A stretch of DNA of 64,000 nt from Candidatus Rifleibacteriota bacterium (GCA_015233565.1 JADFXM010000004.1:124001-188000); one strand, 5' to 3'; shown: positions 46,065 to 55,551, numbered from the stretch's first letter. Translations and numbers: made by a program. Notes: generated by a model not told the origin, from the letters alone.

Positions 46065-46826
46065 TTAAGGAGTATAGTCTTCTATGGCAAGACTTCTATT
46101 GGAGATATTGGCAAGAATCTTCTCTGAAAAAGTAGTTGGTGTTTTTTTTCCTCCCTCAACTCTTTGAAGGATCAAGGTTATTTCAATAGTCTCAGCTTCG
46201 GTTATGTCGACTGGTATAGTCGCTATAATTGACATAGTAGCAACATCATTTACAACGAGGGAAACATTTTTCGTATCAGCATTAAAAAAACCAGTATACC
46301 CGGAAGAAGGGATTTTTCCTCCCCAGAGTGAGAAGTCATTTGCAGTCCCCGTTTTAATCAAAGTCAATTGATTGTTTTTATTGGGGTCAGAAGTACTAAA
46401 TTTTCCGCAACGCAAAACAACTCCGGCCCAACTTCCCATGGTGGGAGTAGGACGTCCAAGTTCTGGGAAAGCAGCGGTATAGGGAGTAGTGACGGAGAAG
46501 CACAGAACGGTTTCATTCACCCCATCGCAAGAAGCAGGCTTGTCTCTCCATCGTTTGTTTATTTGTATTGGAAGAGGATCGCTTGCTATTTCGCCTGTTG
46601 AGAGGACACGGTTTAAATAGTTCGCCCTTTCAAGAAGATCTCGTAGATTCCCCAATAGGGCTTGTGTGCTCTTTTGAGCATCTATTCGCCAATTTCCAAC
46701 CTGCATCGATTTACTACCGGTACGGAAAACTAACATCATTCCGGTCAAAAGCATTGCCATCACGCCGGCAGCCATCACAATTTCCATGAGCGTAAAGCCT
46801 GAAGATTTTTTTAATGGGCTAATCAA
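46065..46826 (-). CDS. PilW-like minor pilin
   Basis: This 253-residue protein has a type IV prepilin start: basic leader, cleavage after Gly10, then FTLMEIVMAAGVMAMLLTGM with Glu at mature position 5. The rest is a beta-rich globular domain. PilW-type minor pilins prime pilus assembly at the inner membrane and sit at the tip. It overlaps the preceding gene by four bases (ATGA-type), showing translational coupling. The order prepilin, PilX-like, PilW-like matches minor-pilin clusters. The PilW name is by position and length, not by strong similarity. Confidence 0.75.
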   Translation of the reverse strand: MISPLKKSSGFTLMEIVMAAGVMAMLLTGMMLVFRTGSKSMQVGNWRIDAQKSTQALLGNLRDLLERANYLNRVLSTGEIASDPLPIQINKRWRDKPASCDGVNETVLCFSVTTPYTAAFPELGRPTPTMGSWAGVVLRCGKFSTSDPNKNNQLTLIKTGTANDFSLWGGKIPSSGYTGFFNADTKNVSLVVNDVATMSIIATIPVDITEAETIEITLILQRVEGGKKTPTTFSEKILANISNRSLAIEDYTP

Positions 46827-47344
46827 AAAGTTAAACTCCGTGTTCTGCTAGCATTTACAATGGTTTGAGAAGAATAATTAGAAACAAGTTTGGAATTTTT
46901 CTCGTCAACTATTCCAACAGTTACTTTTATCAAAACAATATCCTTTTTATATTGACTATTGTAAGCCATGGAATAGGAAACCGAATAAGTAGAAATAGTA
47001 TTATCGAGCGGTTGTCGCAGGGTAGAGGTTCCTGTCAGGTTTGCATCTCCCTGGAAGGCTTCCAATGGTGATGGGCTATAGTTTGTCAAACCTGGGGTTC
47101 CGCTACTTAATGCACATTCATACTTATAGGCATGATAAAAATCAGTCGGCAACATTTTAAACTTCAAAAGCGCAATTTTCTGCATTCCTTCTCCGAAATG
47201 AAAAACCTGAATTCTTCTCAACATAATAGGGTTCATAGCTCCACTGTTCAGGAATCTCTTTACGTAAAAGGCGCCAAGAATGAACAAAATCGTCGAGAAC
47301 CCCAGGACGATAATAATTGCCATTCCCCTTTTGCCCATATTCAT
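46823..47344 (-). CDS. PilX-like minor pilin/assembly protein
   Basis: This 173-residue protein begins MNMGKRGMAIIIVLGFSTIL, the Gly-[AMILV]-A-hydrophobic pattern of PilX-type proteins (compare RG.ALIIVLL), and lacks the Glu5 typical of major pilins. A Ser/Thr/Tyr-rich domain follows. PilX-like proteins act in the minor-pilin tip complex. The ribosome site AAGGA stands four bases before ATG 47344. The 160-base gap before it (47345-47504) shows no gene or clear promoter, so read-through from the upstream prepilin gene is likely. Confidence 0.65.
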   Translation of the reverse strand: MNMGKRGMAIIIVLGFSTILFILGAFYVKRFLNSGAMNPIMLRRIQVFHFGEGMQKIALLKFKMLPTDFYHAYKYECALSSGTPGLTNYSPSPLEAFQGDANLTGTSTLRQPLDNTISTYSVSYSMAYNSQYKKDIVLIKVTVGIVDEKNSKLVSNYSSQTIVNASRTRSLTF

Positions 47345-47504
47345 TTTTCCTTATAAAGTCACGTTTCCGGAAATTCACATTCGGACATAGATTCACATTA
47401 CCGAATTTCCAATGGAATACTTACTAAGGAACCAGGACGGAATTTTTGTGAAAACCTTTTCAAACGTAATTTAATCAAATTCATCGTTTTCTCTGAGACA
47501 AGAA

Positions 47505-48143
47505 TTAGAAACCCAAATCAACTGAGTAACTCATAGCATCAACTGACTTCTGGAATTTTCCTCCAAATTCGGTCCATTTAACTTTAACAGATACCCGTAT
47601 TATTTTGCCAGATGCGGATAGCGAGTCAATAGTATTTTTAAACACCCAAGTACTTGGGTTTGCCCAAGCATAATTCAAGGAGTTAGGAAGATCAATACGC
47701 CTGTATGTAAAATAAACCGTCGGGATTATTTCAAGAACCGCAGTTACGTTATAATTGGTTCCACTTCTCGTCAGATCTCCGAATTCAAGATTCAGAGCGC
47801 TTCCGGTGATGTTGGCTTTTCCACCCGCCAAAGTTGTAAAATCATAGAGCTTTTTATAAGGAAGCGCTACCAAGCGATTCATCGTTTCATCAAGAAGTTG
47901 AATTCCAACAACATAGCGCTGGTCTTTTTGGGTACCTGAATGTCCGAAACCAATCATTCCTGCAATAGGAAGTGCAGCAAGTGCAAGAATAACTGCAGCG
48001 AGCAACACTTCGATAAAAGTTACACCAGTTATCTTTATCGCTTTTTTTCTAAAAATTGTTTTTTGGAAAAATTCATTGCATAGAAAATGAGGCAATCTAA
48101 AATTGTTAGGAGATTGCCTTGTTCCTGCAATTGCACATAACAT
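47505..48143 (-). CDS. PilV-like prepilin with long leader
   Basis: This 212-residue protein has the prepilin motif ITG|VTFIEVLLAAVILALAALPIAGM, with Gly40 before the cut and Glu at position 5, so it should be processed by a prepilin peptidase. Position 1 is Val rather than Phe. The leader of 40 residues is much longer than the usual 6-25. No later start codon with a ribosome site is seen, and AGAGGA precedes ATG 48143. The mature part has the beta-rich C-terminal domain of minor pilins. It lies between the very large secreted protein and the PilX-like gene. Confidence 0.72.
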   Translation of the reverse strand: MLCAIAGTRQSPNNFRLPHFLCNEFFQKTIFRKKAIKITGVTFIEVLLAAVILALAALPIAGMIGFGHSGTQKDQRYVVGIQLLDETMNRLVALPYKKLYDFTTLAGGKANITGSALNLEFGDLTRSGTNYNVTAVLEIIPTVYFTYRRIDLPNSLNYAWANPSTWVFKNTIDSLSASGKIIRVSVKVKWTEFGGKFQKSVDAMSYSVDLGF

Positions 48144-48249
48144 ATTTTCCTCTAATTTTTGAGATAAGAGCGATAGAAGTCCACATAGTTCATGGATTTT
48201 TTAAAAATCTGACATTTCTTAAGCACAGTTTCAGCATTTCCTTTTCATA

Positions 48250-51200
48250 TCACTTGGTAGTGCGATTGTTTCCTCGCTCAATTACCTGGATATCCAAGCC
48301 AGTCTTATAGACTGGGAAAGTGCAATCCAGTTCGCGGTAGTTTCGTTTGGAGGTGGTTCCATTCCAGTCTAGGGCATTGTCGTGAATTCGAATTTTGATT
48401 TGATAGATTCCGGGAACGGTAAAACGGTCATAGATCATAGGTTTAAGCGAGGTTGTGAGATCCTGGAGTTGAGCGCCGGTCGGATCGAGGAGTACAAAAC
48501 TATCAGTTGCGATGGTTCCAGTGTTGTCGAAAGAAACTGCTGTAAAACTTGCTATTACATCTTGCTCCAATTCAAAAGGAGTGAGATTATCATCACAAAT
48601 AGTTGCTCCAACCGTTGCGACCTTATTCTTGACCGCGATATTAAAACCGGTGATATTTCCTCCCTGCCAGATTTCAAGTCCATTGTGCAGATATTCGGTA
48701 TCAGCCGTAGGCAAAGAGAAGCGACCCCACATGGTGCGAAATGCCGATTGAATGTTAGAAGGAGCATAACCAACCATCTGATTTTTTATTTCCGAACCTT
48801 TGATAAATAGATTTGGCCGATCGTTATCCCGAATAACAATTCGTCCAACAGTGGCAAATGGGTTCGAAAAAGCTGAAGAATCAAGTCCAGCCGAATCCAT
48901 ACAGGAGAATCCATAATTCAGATCTGAATAGCCGGCAGAATTGTTTGCATAGGTAGGTTCCATTTGCGGGAGATAATTGTTTCCGGAGTCTTTGGAAAAG
49001 TGTGTCAAATCATCACGATTGATCTGATAGCGAAGGTAAGAAAAACCTGGATTATAGTCGGATGCCCCGACGTAAGGGATTTTTGTCCCGTCAAAATCAG
49101 CAGACGTCAAAACAGTTCTAATCAACTTATATTTCGAGTCAGGGATAGTTTGATTGGCGGGTTGGGATGTGTATTGAAACCTGATTGGAATATTTTTCGG
49201 ATCGGAAACATCAGTTGGAGGGATTTTTCCCACTAATGCAGTTGAATAGGTGAAGGTTCCAACCTGGTTGTTGAAATTGTGAGTGACTTTCAACTTTGGA
49301 TCAATTGAGGAAAAGAATGGGTCGGCATAAGTCAATGAATCGGTTGCATTTCCCAAGGGGTTGTTGTCGGCGACGACAAAATCAATATTCTGTGCATTTG
49401 GAGTGGGAGGAGATTCTGTCTCCGAAAGTTTTTCACCAGTAGTTCCGTAGAAGGTTTTGGTATTAATAAAAAATCCGGGAAGTTTTTCACCACTTTTATA
49501 GGGATTCGCGACTGTCAACGAAGGAGGCGTGTTGTCCAGTACTATAACATGGCAATTATCGACGCTAATCTGGACACTAGCTGTTTTAGGAACGGTTCCC
49601 CAAACGGTTACCAGCTTTCCACCAATGAATCTCACCGATGATATATATGCTTGCCAGGCATAGGTTCTGGATCCACTGACGGAAAGTGTATAGCTTTGTG
49701 GTTGAGAAGGAGCAGGGAATAATTGTCGAAGGTCAGAAATATGTATTTCGGCTCCCTTAGTAATAATCTGTTTGTCAAAAACTGTTTCACTTCCTCTTTG
49801 CAAAATTGAGTGCCATGTTAGTTGCAGATCATTAAGCCATTTCAGACTTCCTGTAACGATTAAATTTGGATCAGTCGGATTTGGTGGAACAGTGCTGGTC
49901 ATAATGGCAACGCGATCTAAATTTGTGGCTAAATTATAATTTGAGTCACGAATTTTGAATGCCCAATCAACCGTGTATCTTGAATTGGTAGGGTCATCAA
50001 CCGGACTTATTTCTTTGATCACGTAAGTTGGGTTAGGAGGGTTTTTGTTAGAAGGATCGCAATATGGAAGAATTATCTTGCCAGGATCATAAACTGGTTG
50101 GAAATTGTAACCTCCGGAGAAAAGAGGCATTCCGCTCATTATGATTCCAGTGCCGCCAATAGGAGGCGGGGGCGGGAACGTTTCAATTTTAATAGTTGCC
50201 CACGAATAATCAGCTCCAAATGTGGGTTTAGGCGGTATTTCCCCTCTTGAAGTCGTGTAGTCAGGAGTCAAGACTGTTTCTTTCTGGTCGGAAAGAGCCC
50301 CAAGTGGGAGTTTATTGTAATCGTAATATTTGAATTTTACTTTGACCCCGACCCAATACTGCCCACCTCCCAGAATGACGGGCAATACGTAGCTATCGCC
50401 AGGGGTGTTATCTCTTTCCATGTCGAGTAGAACTGTTTCAGTGGCTTTTCCTTCACGATCAACCACCTGAACAACTTTCCAATAATATTGAACTGTAGAA
50501 TTTTTTACTGTAATAGGAAATGAACCAATTCTTCCGTCGCTATCTTTATCAATACCCTGGCTTCCAAGGTTGACCCCGTTGGTATCGAAAGTGGGAGGAT
50601 TTTCGACTTCAAAGAAATATACTTCATTTTCAGTGAATTTGTATGTGGAGGGCGGAAAAACAGCATTTCCAGCGGTATCCTGGATAAGCGGACCAACAAT
50701 ATCAGTTACGCCCCCGTTGTCGGAGGAAACTTTTGGAGGAGTAGCATTATTGATAACCGCAAGTTCACTACGATAGCTAGTTTGAACTGGGCCGGAAGCT
50801 AAAAGATAGTCGGGAGTATTCCAAACCCAGGTGGAAGTTTTGTCGGGGGTCAGGGTTGAAAAATCTTTGGTAAAGATATTTGTTCCAAGAAGGATTCGAC
50901 CGGTAAGTTTTCCAATTACGCCGGAATAAACATCTCTTTTGTAAACCGTTTTGTATGCATTTTGATACCAGTAACCCCGCCAAAGTTTATATCCTGGCTT
51001 ATCGGTGGGAGGAATCTGTGCATACTTCGACACATTAGTTGGATCGAACGAGCTGGAAGCAATTGGATCCAATTCGGTTTTAATCAGATAAAGATTACCG
51101 AATCCGTCAGTACCTATTGCGTCAGGAGCTGTACCTTCTGCGACATAGATTTGGTCTGGTATTGCTACTGAAGTGGAAGTTTCATCACGTGTAAACTTGT

Positions 51201-52407
51201 ACACCATTCCCTGGGTTTTGTCGTAGGCGTATACTATTCCGCCTTTTTGCCACCACTGGTCTGAAACTGCAACATCTGATAGTTCGTTGATTGTATAGGG
51301 AGCATTGGCAGCTTTTAACCAGGCATTGATTTGTGTAATGCCGAGTACATAAACCCAGTCAGATTTGGTATCACGAGAGCTGACTCCCAGGCAACTTCCG
51401 GCAGTTGGGTCACCGATAATCTTGGAGTTGGAATCGACCCCCAGGAGCAAATAATCAGTCGATGAGGGCTCTCTCCGGAATAAGTAGCTCATTCCTATGC
51501 TTGAAAAGACACAATCAAGATAAGGAATTGCACCACCCGGCAGAGGAATTCCGTTCTGTTCACCTATGCAACCGTCGTAGCACTCGCCTTTCTTATCAAG
51601 AGTTGATTTCACCTGAATTTGAACAGTTGCAACGTCTTTAATCATTGATGGGCCGATCTTAGAGTTAATATTATAATCATAAAGCTTCAGACTTCGGTTT
51701 TTTGCCATGACATTCTCTGCAACAACCCAGTGTGCCCAGCCCCCCCAAGTATAATGCCCAGGCTGGCAACAACATGGATCTTTAAACGCAGGCGGGTCTT
51801 TAGGATATTCAACAGAATAATTGAACCAACAACCATAAGCCCATCTTGCCCAGAAGGTGCGGTCGTAAGCGTGGTAGTATTTTCCGGGTGGGACATAATA
51901 ATAACCTGGTTTTCCTGGGACAGCGGCTGGAATTACATTACAGGGGTAACAGGTTCCCCCGTATTTATAACCGCAAACGGAATCGTTGTGGTTTCCTAAG
52001 CCGGTTCGAGAAGAATTAGGATTGCTGTGAAATCTATGTATGGTTTCTTCGGGAATTTCAGATGACTTATAAATTTTCGTGGAACTGGTCATGACCACTC
52101 TTCTTTCAAGAGGGGCAGTAACTGTCTGCCAATCAGTATCAGCGCCGGCAAAAGTATAAAGATCTTTTATACTTTTCGTTCCATCCCATTTTTGGAAGGC
52201 AGCTAACCCGTAAGCATCAAGAGGGTCATAAAGCACCGTAGACTGACTTCCAGTTAAATTATTCAAAGCATAAACGCCTCTGACAGGGCCTTCCCCAATC
52301 ATTACATAGCAGTCACCATTTTGTTCATAAAAAGGATGGAGAGCAAATGAAGGGAACCCCAAGAATGAGAAAACCAGAAGGAAACAAAACAATTTCTTTG
52401 AGAACAT
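48250..52407 (-). CDS. Giant secreted protein in the PilY1 position
   Basis: This 1385-residue protein has a signal peptide (about 1-22, ending PSFA) and no other membrane segment. The N-terminal third is rich in Trp, Tyr and Cys (CYPCNVIP; DPCCCQPGHYTWGGW). The next part has beta-propeller-like strands (GGIVYAYDKTQGMVYKFTRDE; IGTDGFGNLYLIKTE). The remainder looks like repeated Ig/FN3-type beta domains rich in Thr/Pro. Pilus-tip adhesins of the PilY1 type are large, secreted, contain a propeller, and are encoded with pilV/W/X. This gene holds that place, but no PilY1 motif is recognised, so the role is inference. The ribosome site is GGGGGAGAG before ATG 52407. Confidence 0.65.
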   Translation of the reverse strand: MFSKKLFCFLLVFSFLGFPSFALHPFYEQNGDCYVMIGEGPVRGVYALNNLTGSQSTVLYDPLDAYGLAAFQKWDGTKSIKDLYTFAGADTDWQTVTAPLERRVVMTSSTKIYKSSEIPEETIHRFHSNPNSSRTGLGNHNDSVCGYKYGGTCYPCNVIPAAVPGKPGYYYVPPGKYYHAYDRTFWARWAYGCWFNYSVEYPKDPPAFKDPCCCQPGHYTWGGWAHWVVAENVMAKNRSLKLYDYNINSKIGPSMIKDVATVQIQVKSTLDKKGECYDGCIGEQNGIPLPGGAIPYLDCVFSSIGMSYLFRREPSSTDYLLLGVDSNSKIIGDPTAGSCLGVSSRDTKSDWVYVLGITQINAWLKAANAPYTINELSDVAVSDQWWQKGGIVYAYDKTQGMVYKFTRDETSTSVAIPDQIYVAEGTAPDAIGTDGFGNLYLIKTELDPIASSSFDPTNVSKYAQIPPTDKPGYKLWRGYWYQNAYKTVYKRDVYSGVIGKLTGRILLGTNIFTKDFSTLTPDKTSTWVWNTPDYLLASGPVQTSYRSELAVINNATPPKVSSDNGGVTDIVGPLIQDTAGNAVFPPSTYKFTENEVYFFEVENPPTFDTNGVNLGSQGIDKDSDGRIGSFPITVKNSTVQYYWKVVQVVDREGKATETVLLDMERDNTPGDSYVLPVILGGGQYWVGVKVKFKYYDYNKLPLGALSDQKETVLTPDYTTSRGEIPPKPTFGADYSWATIKIETFPPPPPIGGTGIIMSGMPLFSGGYNFQPVYDPGKIILPYCDPSNKNPPNPTYVIKEISPVDDPTNSRYTVDWAFKIRDSNYNLATNLDRVAIMTSTVPPNPTDPNLIVTGSLKWLNDLQLTWHSILQRGSETVFDKQIITKGAEIHISDLRQLFPAPSQPQSYTLSVSGSRTYAWQAYISSVRFIGGKLVTVWGTVPKTASVQISVDNCHVIVLDNTPPSLTVANPYKSGEKLPGFFINTKTFYGTTGEKLSETESPPTPNAQNIDFVVADNNPLGNATDSLTYADPFFSSIDPKLKVTHNFNNQVGTFTYSTALVGKIPPTDVSDPKNIPIRFQYTSQPANQTIPDSKYKLIRTVLTSADFDGTKIPYVGASDYNPGFSYLRYQINRDDLTHFSKDSGNNYLPQMEPTYANNSAGYSDLNYGFSCMDSAGLDSSAFSNPFATVGRIVIRDNDRPNLFIKGSEIKNQMVGYAPSNIQSAFRTMWGRFSLPTADTEYLHNGLEIWQGGNITGFNIAVKNKVATVGATICDDNLTPFELEQDVIASFTAVSFDNTGTIATDSFVLLDPTGAQLQDLTTSLKPMIYDRFTVPGIYQIKIRIHDNALDWNGTTSKRNYRELDCTFPVYKTGLDIQVIERGNNRTTK

Positions 52408-52514
52408 AATCTCTCCCCCTTTTCTTTTGTCTAACCCAAAACCCTAGATAAAACTCATGAGTAGAACTTAAACGCTTATCCAAGATTTTGAACAGGCAAT
52501 TTTTTTTGGAAACC

Positions 52515-54020
52515 CTACTCTGATTGAACCCCATCTACCAGCGGCTTTGCGTCGGAAGGCTTCTCTACTGGAGGTTTTCCGATGGGTGGATCTTCTGAAG
52601 GTGGTTTTTCTTCTGAAACCTTCTCTAATGGGGCTTTTGATTCCAAAGGTTTCTCACCAGGAGCCTTAACTTCTGGGGTCTTCTCCCCAGAAGGTTTATT
52701 TTCAGGTGGTTTATCTAATGAGGTCTTGCCTGATGCGGGCTTATCTTCCCGAGTTTTTTCCTCAGAGGCCTTCTCGTCAGAAACCTTTTCCTCGGTCGTC
52801 TCCTCTTCAGAATTCTTTTCTTCAGACATCTTTTCTGGGGATATCTTTTCTGGAGGGACCTTCTCTTCGGAATCCTTTTCTTCGGAAGGTTTTTCTTTAG
52901 ATGGCTTCTTCCCGGAATGCTTTTTTACGGCAACCTCATCTGCCGATTTTTCGCTGCTTTCTTGAATAAACTTTTCGAAATACCCTTCCGGTAACATTTT
53001 TTTGGGAGGTTCCTGGTAGGAGGTTGTTTCAAAAGATCTATAATCCTTAATGATTGTCAAATAATTCTGTTTGGCCATTTCTGGTAATCGATATTGATCG
53101 AATATTTCTTTTGCAATTAAAGGAGTCAGGTCAACTCCACCAATTAAGAAAGCTCTTCCGGGGGAGAAAGCGGCCAGGTTCTCCGGAAGGTAGGAGCGAT
53201 AATCAAGAAGCTGTTTCAAATTTAATCTTCGCTGTTCGACCATTCCTCCTGCAACGTGTGCTGGAGTCAGTTTTAAAGCGGCGGCATCTTTAGAATTGAG
53301 CAAGGCTTTGGATGCCTCGTCAACTTGCCACGTGGTTAAGTTATGAAACAAATTTCCGGAAATAAGATCTGGAGTTTCGGTTTGGCTTGGGATTGCAAAG
53401 TTTTCTTTCCCTTTTTTAGTGCTTCTGCTCCCATAGCTGTCATCGATAACTACGGCTATCCCATTTTTGGCGGCAACCTGGGTTATTTTATCCTGTAGTT
53501 CTTTTCGAATTTGGGAGATTCGTTTTTCGGTTTCTGCGGAATTGTAATAAAGCGGAGAAAAAGCCAATTCATTTGTCTGACGAAGACTTTGCTGAATTTC
53601 TCCAAATTGCCTTTCCAAGGTATCAAATTCCTGGGAATATTTTGCTTCATAATCGGTAACAAGTTTAGACTTTTCATCAGGCTTTCGAGCTTTTCCGTTT
53701 AGGTTAGAAATCGTTTCGTCACGCTTTTGCATCAAATCAATTCTGCGCTTGATCAACTCAGATTCTTTCCTTTTTAAAAGTGCTTGAGCACCTTTGATGC
53801 TTTCCTGGGAATTTTTCAATTCAGCCTGAATCTGTTCAGGTGTTTTACTTCTTAAATTCTCGCGATAAAATAATCCATTGACATAATCAAAATTTGCCAT
53901 GGATGGGTGTAATATCATCAATAATCGGAGGTCAACACACCCCACTCCATTTTGGGAATAAGCTCGAAGTGGTAAAAAAAACATTATTCCTATTAAAACA
54001 GGCCAAAAAAACTTTTTCAT
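52515..54020 (-). CDS. Skp/OmpH-like exported protein with charged repeat tail
   Basis: This 501-residue protein has a signal peptide (about 1-22). A conserved start follows (GVGCVDLRLLMILHPSMANFDY), then a long coiled coil (about 60-200) and a segment AKNGIAVVIDDSYG near 190 that resembles the end of the Skp/OmpH periplasmic chaperone fold. After about residue 370 comes a tail of roughly 125 residues made of short Lys/Glu/Pro/Ser units ending in EK (SEEK, PGEK, PPEN). This is low complexity, probably disordered and able to reach through the periplasm. It is paralogous to the next gene, seven bases upstream on the same strand. Confidence 0.7.
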   Translation of the reverse strand: MKKFFWPVLIGIMFFLPLRAYSQNGVGCVDLRLLMILHPSMANFDYVNGLFYRENLRSKTPEQIQAELKNSQESIKGAQALLKRKESELIKRRIDLMQKRDETISNLNGKARKPDEKSKLVTDYEAKYSQEFDTLERQFGEIQQSLRQTNELAFSPLYYNSAETEKRISQIRKELQDKITQVAAKNGIAVVIDDSYGSRSTKKGKENFAIPSQTETPDLISGNLFHNLTTWQVDEASKALLNSKDAAALKLTPAHVAGGMVEQRRLNLKQLLDYRSYLPENLAAFSPGRAFLIGGVDLTPLIAKEIFDQYRLPEMAKQNYLTIIKDYRSFETTSYQEPPKKMLPEGYFEKFIQESSEKSADEVAVKKHSGKKPSKEKPSEEKDSEEKVPPEKISPEKMSEEKNSEEETTEEKVSDEKASEEKTREDKPASGKTSLDKPPENKPSGEKTPEVKAPGEKPLESKAPLEKVSEEKPPSEDPPIGKPPVEKPSDAKPLVDGVQSE

Positions 54021-54027
54021 TATTTTT

Positions 54028-54777
54028 TCATTCCTCCGATACTTTTTTAATCATTTCCACAGCTTCAAGGCGGGCGTCGGAAGCACCATATAGAATGGGC
54101 GTTTGATACGGAAGTATTTCCCGCAATTTTGCTTTTGCAGATTCAACCCAGGGAAATACTGTTGTTCTATCGATTGGAGCTTGATAAAGAGCTAGAAAGG
54201 GAGAATTTCTCAATGTCGGAAGGTCAATTTTTTCTTCCTCTACTGGAAGAAATCCGGAGATGTCAAATACAATATTTGCATGATATTTAGATTTGAGCAC
54301 CAACAGCACTTTTTGAATATCTTTGAGGATAGAATTAATTTCTGGGATTATGGAATGATCAGGAGTCACTCCGGGGTGGTCAGCAGAGAAAAAAGCATAT
54401 TCAAATCTGGCTTTTAATTTGTCAATTTCAGACGCCAACCTTTTTTTCTTTTGAAGATACTCTTCCTGGATCTTTTTTAGATCAGCACCTTTTTTGGATT
54501 CGTTAGATGCAAAAAATCTGCTGTCAAAGTCTTTAATCTCATTTTCTTTATCAATTATTGTTTGTGCAAGCTCTTTCAAGGAACTCATACCAGAGCTGAG
54601 GGGTTCGGAAGGGGTTTCCCGGAATCTTTTCGTTTCAAAATCAAATGCTCTAAAAAGTGGGTGCGAAAAAATCATTAATCTCAAGTCAATCATTAGCCAC
54701 CCTTGAGCCAATAAAGAATTGTTACAAATCAATACAAAAATTATCAAAGCAAAAATTTTTTTAATATTAAAATTCAT
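54028..54777 (-). CDS. Skp/OmpH-like exported protein, paralogue
   Basis: A protein of about 249 residues with a signal peptide (1-25, ending SLLAQG). The following block WLMIDLRLMIFSHPLFRAFDFETKRFRE mirrors the DLRL....HP....FD.....FR pattern of the neighbour at 52515-54020. A coiled coil (about 60-130) and a strand pair (HANIVFDISGF) complete a Skp-like plan. ATG 54777 gives a clean signal peptide; the longer GTG frame from 54810 starts inside a palindrome. No charged tail is present. The pair is probably a duplicated periplasmic module tied to the pilin/secreted-protein genes downstream. Confidence 0.65.
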   Translation of the reverse strand: MNFNIKKIFALIIFVLICNNSLLAQGWLMIDLRLMIFSHPLFRAFDFETKRFRETPSEPLSSGMSSLKELAQTIIDKENEIKDFDSRFFASNESKKGADLKKIQEEYLQKKKRLASEIDKLKARFEYAFFSADHPGVTPDHSIIPEINSILKDIQKVLLVLKSKYHANIVFDISGFLPVEEEKIDLPTLRNSPFLALYQAPIDRTTVFPWVESAKAKLREILPYQTPILYGASDARLEAVEMIKKVSEE

Positions 54778-54796
54778 GGTTTTGAACCGTCGAGAG

Positions 54797-54820
54797 CAAA
54801 ACAGAAGCACTTCTGTTTTG
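54797..54820. repeat. Perfect 11-bp palindrome upstream of the Skp-like pair
   Basis: CAAAACAGAAG (54797-54807) and CTTCTGTTTTG (54810-54820) are exact reverse complements with two bases between. It lies about 20 bases before the start of the Skp-like gene and could be an operator or a leader hairpin. The rest of 54821-54928 shows nothing else. Confidence 0.5.
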
Positions 54821-54928
54821 TTTGTGTATGGCCGGAATTGTTCAGAGAAAAAATGGCTGACATAACCACCTCGTTTTCGGCATTATTGAAGTAATACCTG
54901 TTTTTCTTCATTTTTAGTTTTCTCTCAG

Positions 54929-55480
54929 TCATTTTAGGTTTTCAACCTTTCGCCCTTTGTTTATCCAGCCGGTTAGCCCTTCTGAGAAGTCGATTAGATT
55001 TGAATATCCCAGGTCTTTAAGCTTTTTAAATACATCATATCTTATTTTAGATGCTGGATCTGCATCATAAATAAGGATCATTCGATCTTTCTGGGGAAGA
55101 AGTTTGTTGATTTCTGACTCTGGTAGTGAAGCGTCCAGTTTTTGGCTCCCAGGTATAATGCGAGGATTATCTCTTTCAAGACTTGCAACTACCAAAATCA
55201 AGGGGGCTTTGGAGTCAATCAGTGCTTCAACTGTTCCGGTGTTTAGTTGGGGTGGGGAAAATGGTTCTTCTGGTCTAATAGTGGGGGTACCCACCAATTC
55301 GGTGCAAGCACAAGGGTCTATTCCTAGTTGGGTACAATATTTTCCTTCATATACCCCATTGCATGAAAAAACGGGAATCAACGACCCAAAAAAGAAAAAT
55401 AGCCATATAGGAAAGAGCCTGGAATGCAAAATTCCAAGTTTTTGGTTGCAAAAAAAAACATTTTTAGCAAAACAGTACAT
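54929..55480 (-). CDS. Rhodanese-like lipoprotein lacking the catalytic Cys
   Basis: This 183-residue protein has a hydrophobic segment ending IPVFSC (Cys40), a possible lipobox, then a Cys-containing spacer and a rhodanese fold: TVEALIDSKAPLILVVAS, MILIYDADPASKIRYDVFKKLKDLGYSNLIDFSEGLTGWINKG. In active rhodaneses the loop after the VYC strand carries Cys. Here that position is Asp139, so sulfur transfer is not expected. Inactive rhodanese domains usually bind other proteins. The start ATG 55480 follows GGAAGGGG. The gene stands 38 bases after the next membrane-protein gene and is probably co-transcribed. Confidence 0.7.
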   Translation of the reverse strand: MYCFAKNVFFCNQKLGILHSRLFPIWLFFFFGSLIPVFSCNGVYEGKYCTQLGIDPCACTELVGTPTIRPEEPFSPPQLNTGTVEALIDSKAPLILVVASLERDNPRIIPGSQKLDASLPESEINKLLPQKDRMILIYDADPASKIRYDVFKKLKDLGYSNLIDFSEGLTGWINKGRKVENLK

Positions 55481-55551
55481 AAATTTACCCCTTCCCTCTT
55501 TATATTTTAGCAATTATTCAGGGTTTGCGCAACAAATTGTGATTTTATCAA

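Noticed and set aside
52582..52965. Ser/Phe/Gly-rich 127-residue frame antisense to the Skp-like tail
   Set aside because: It is the mirror of the repetitive Lys/Glu tail-coding DNA. Repeats create open frames on both strands.
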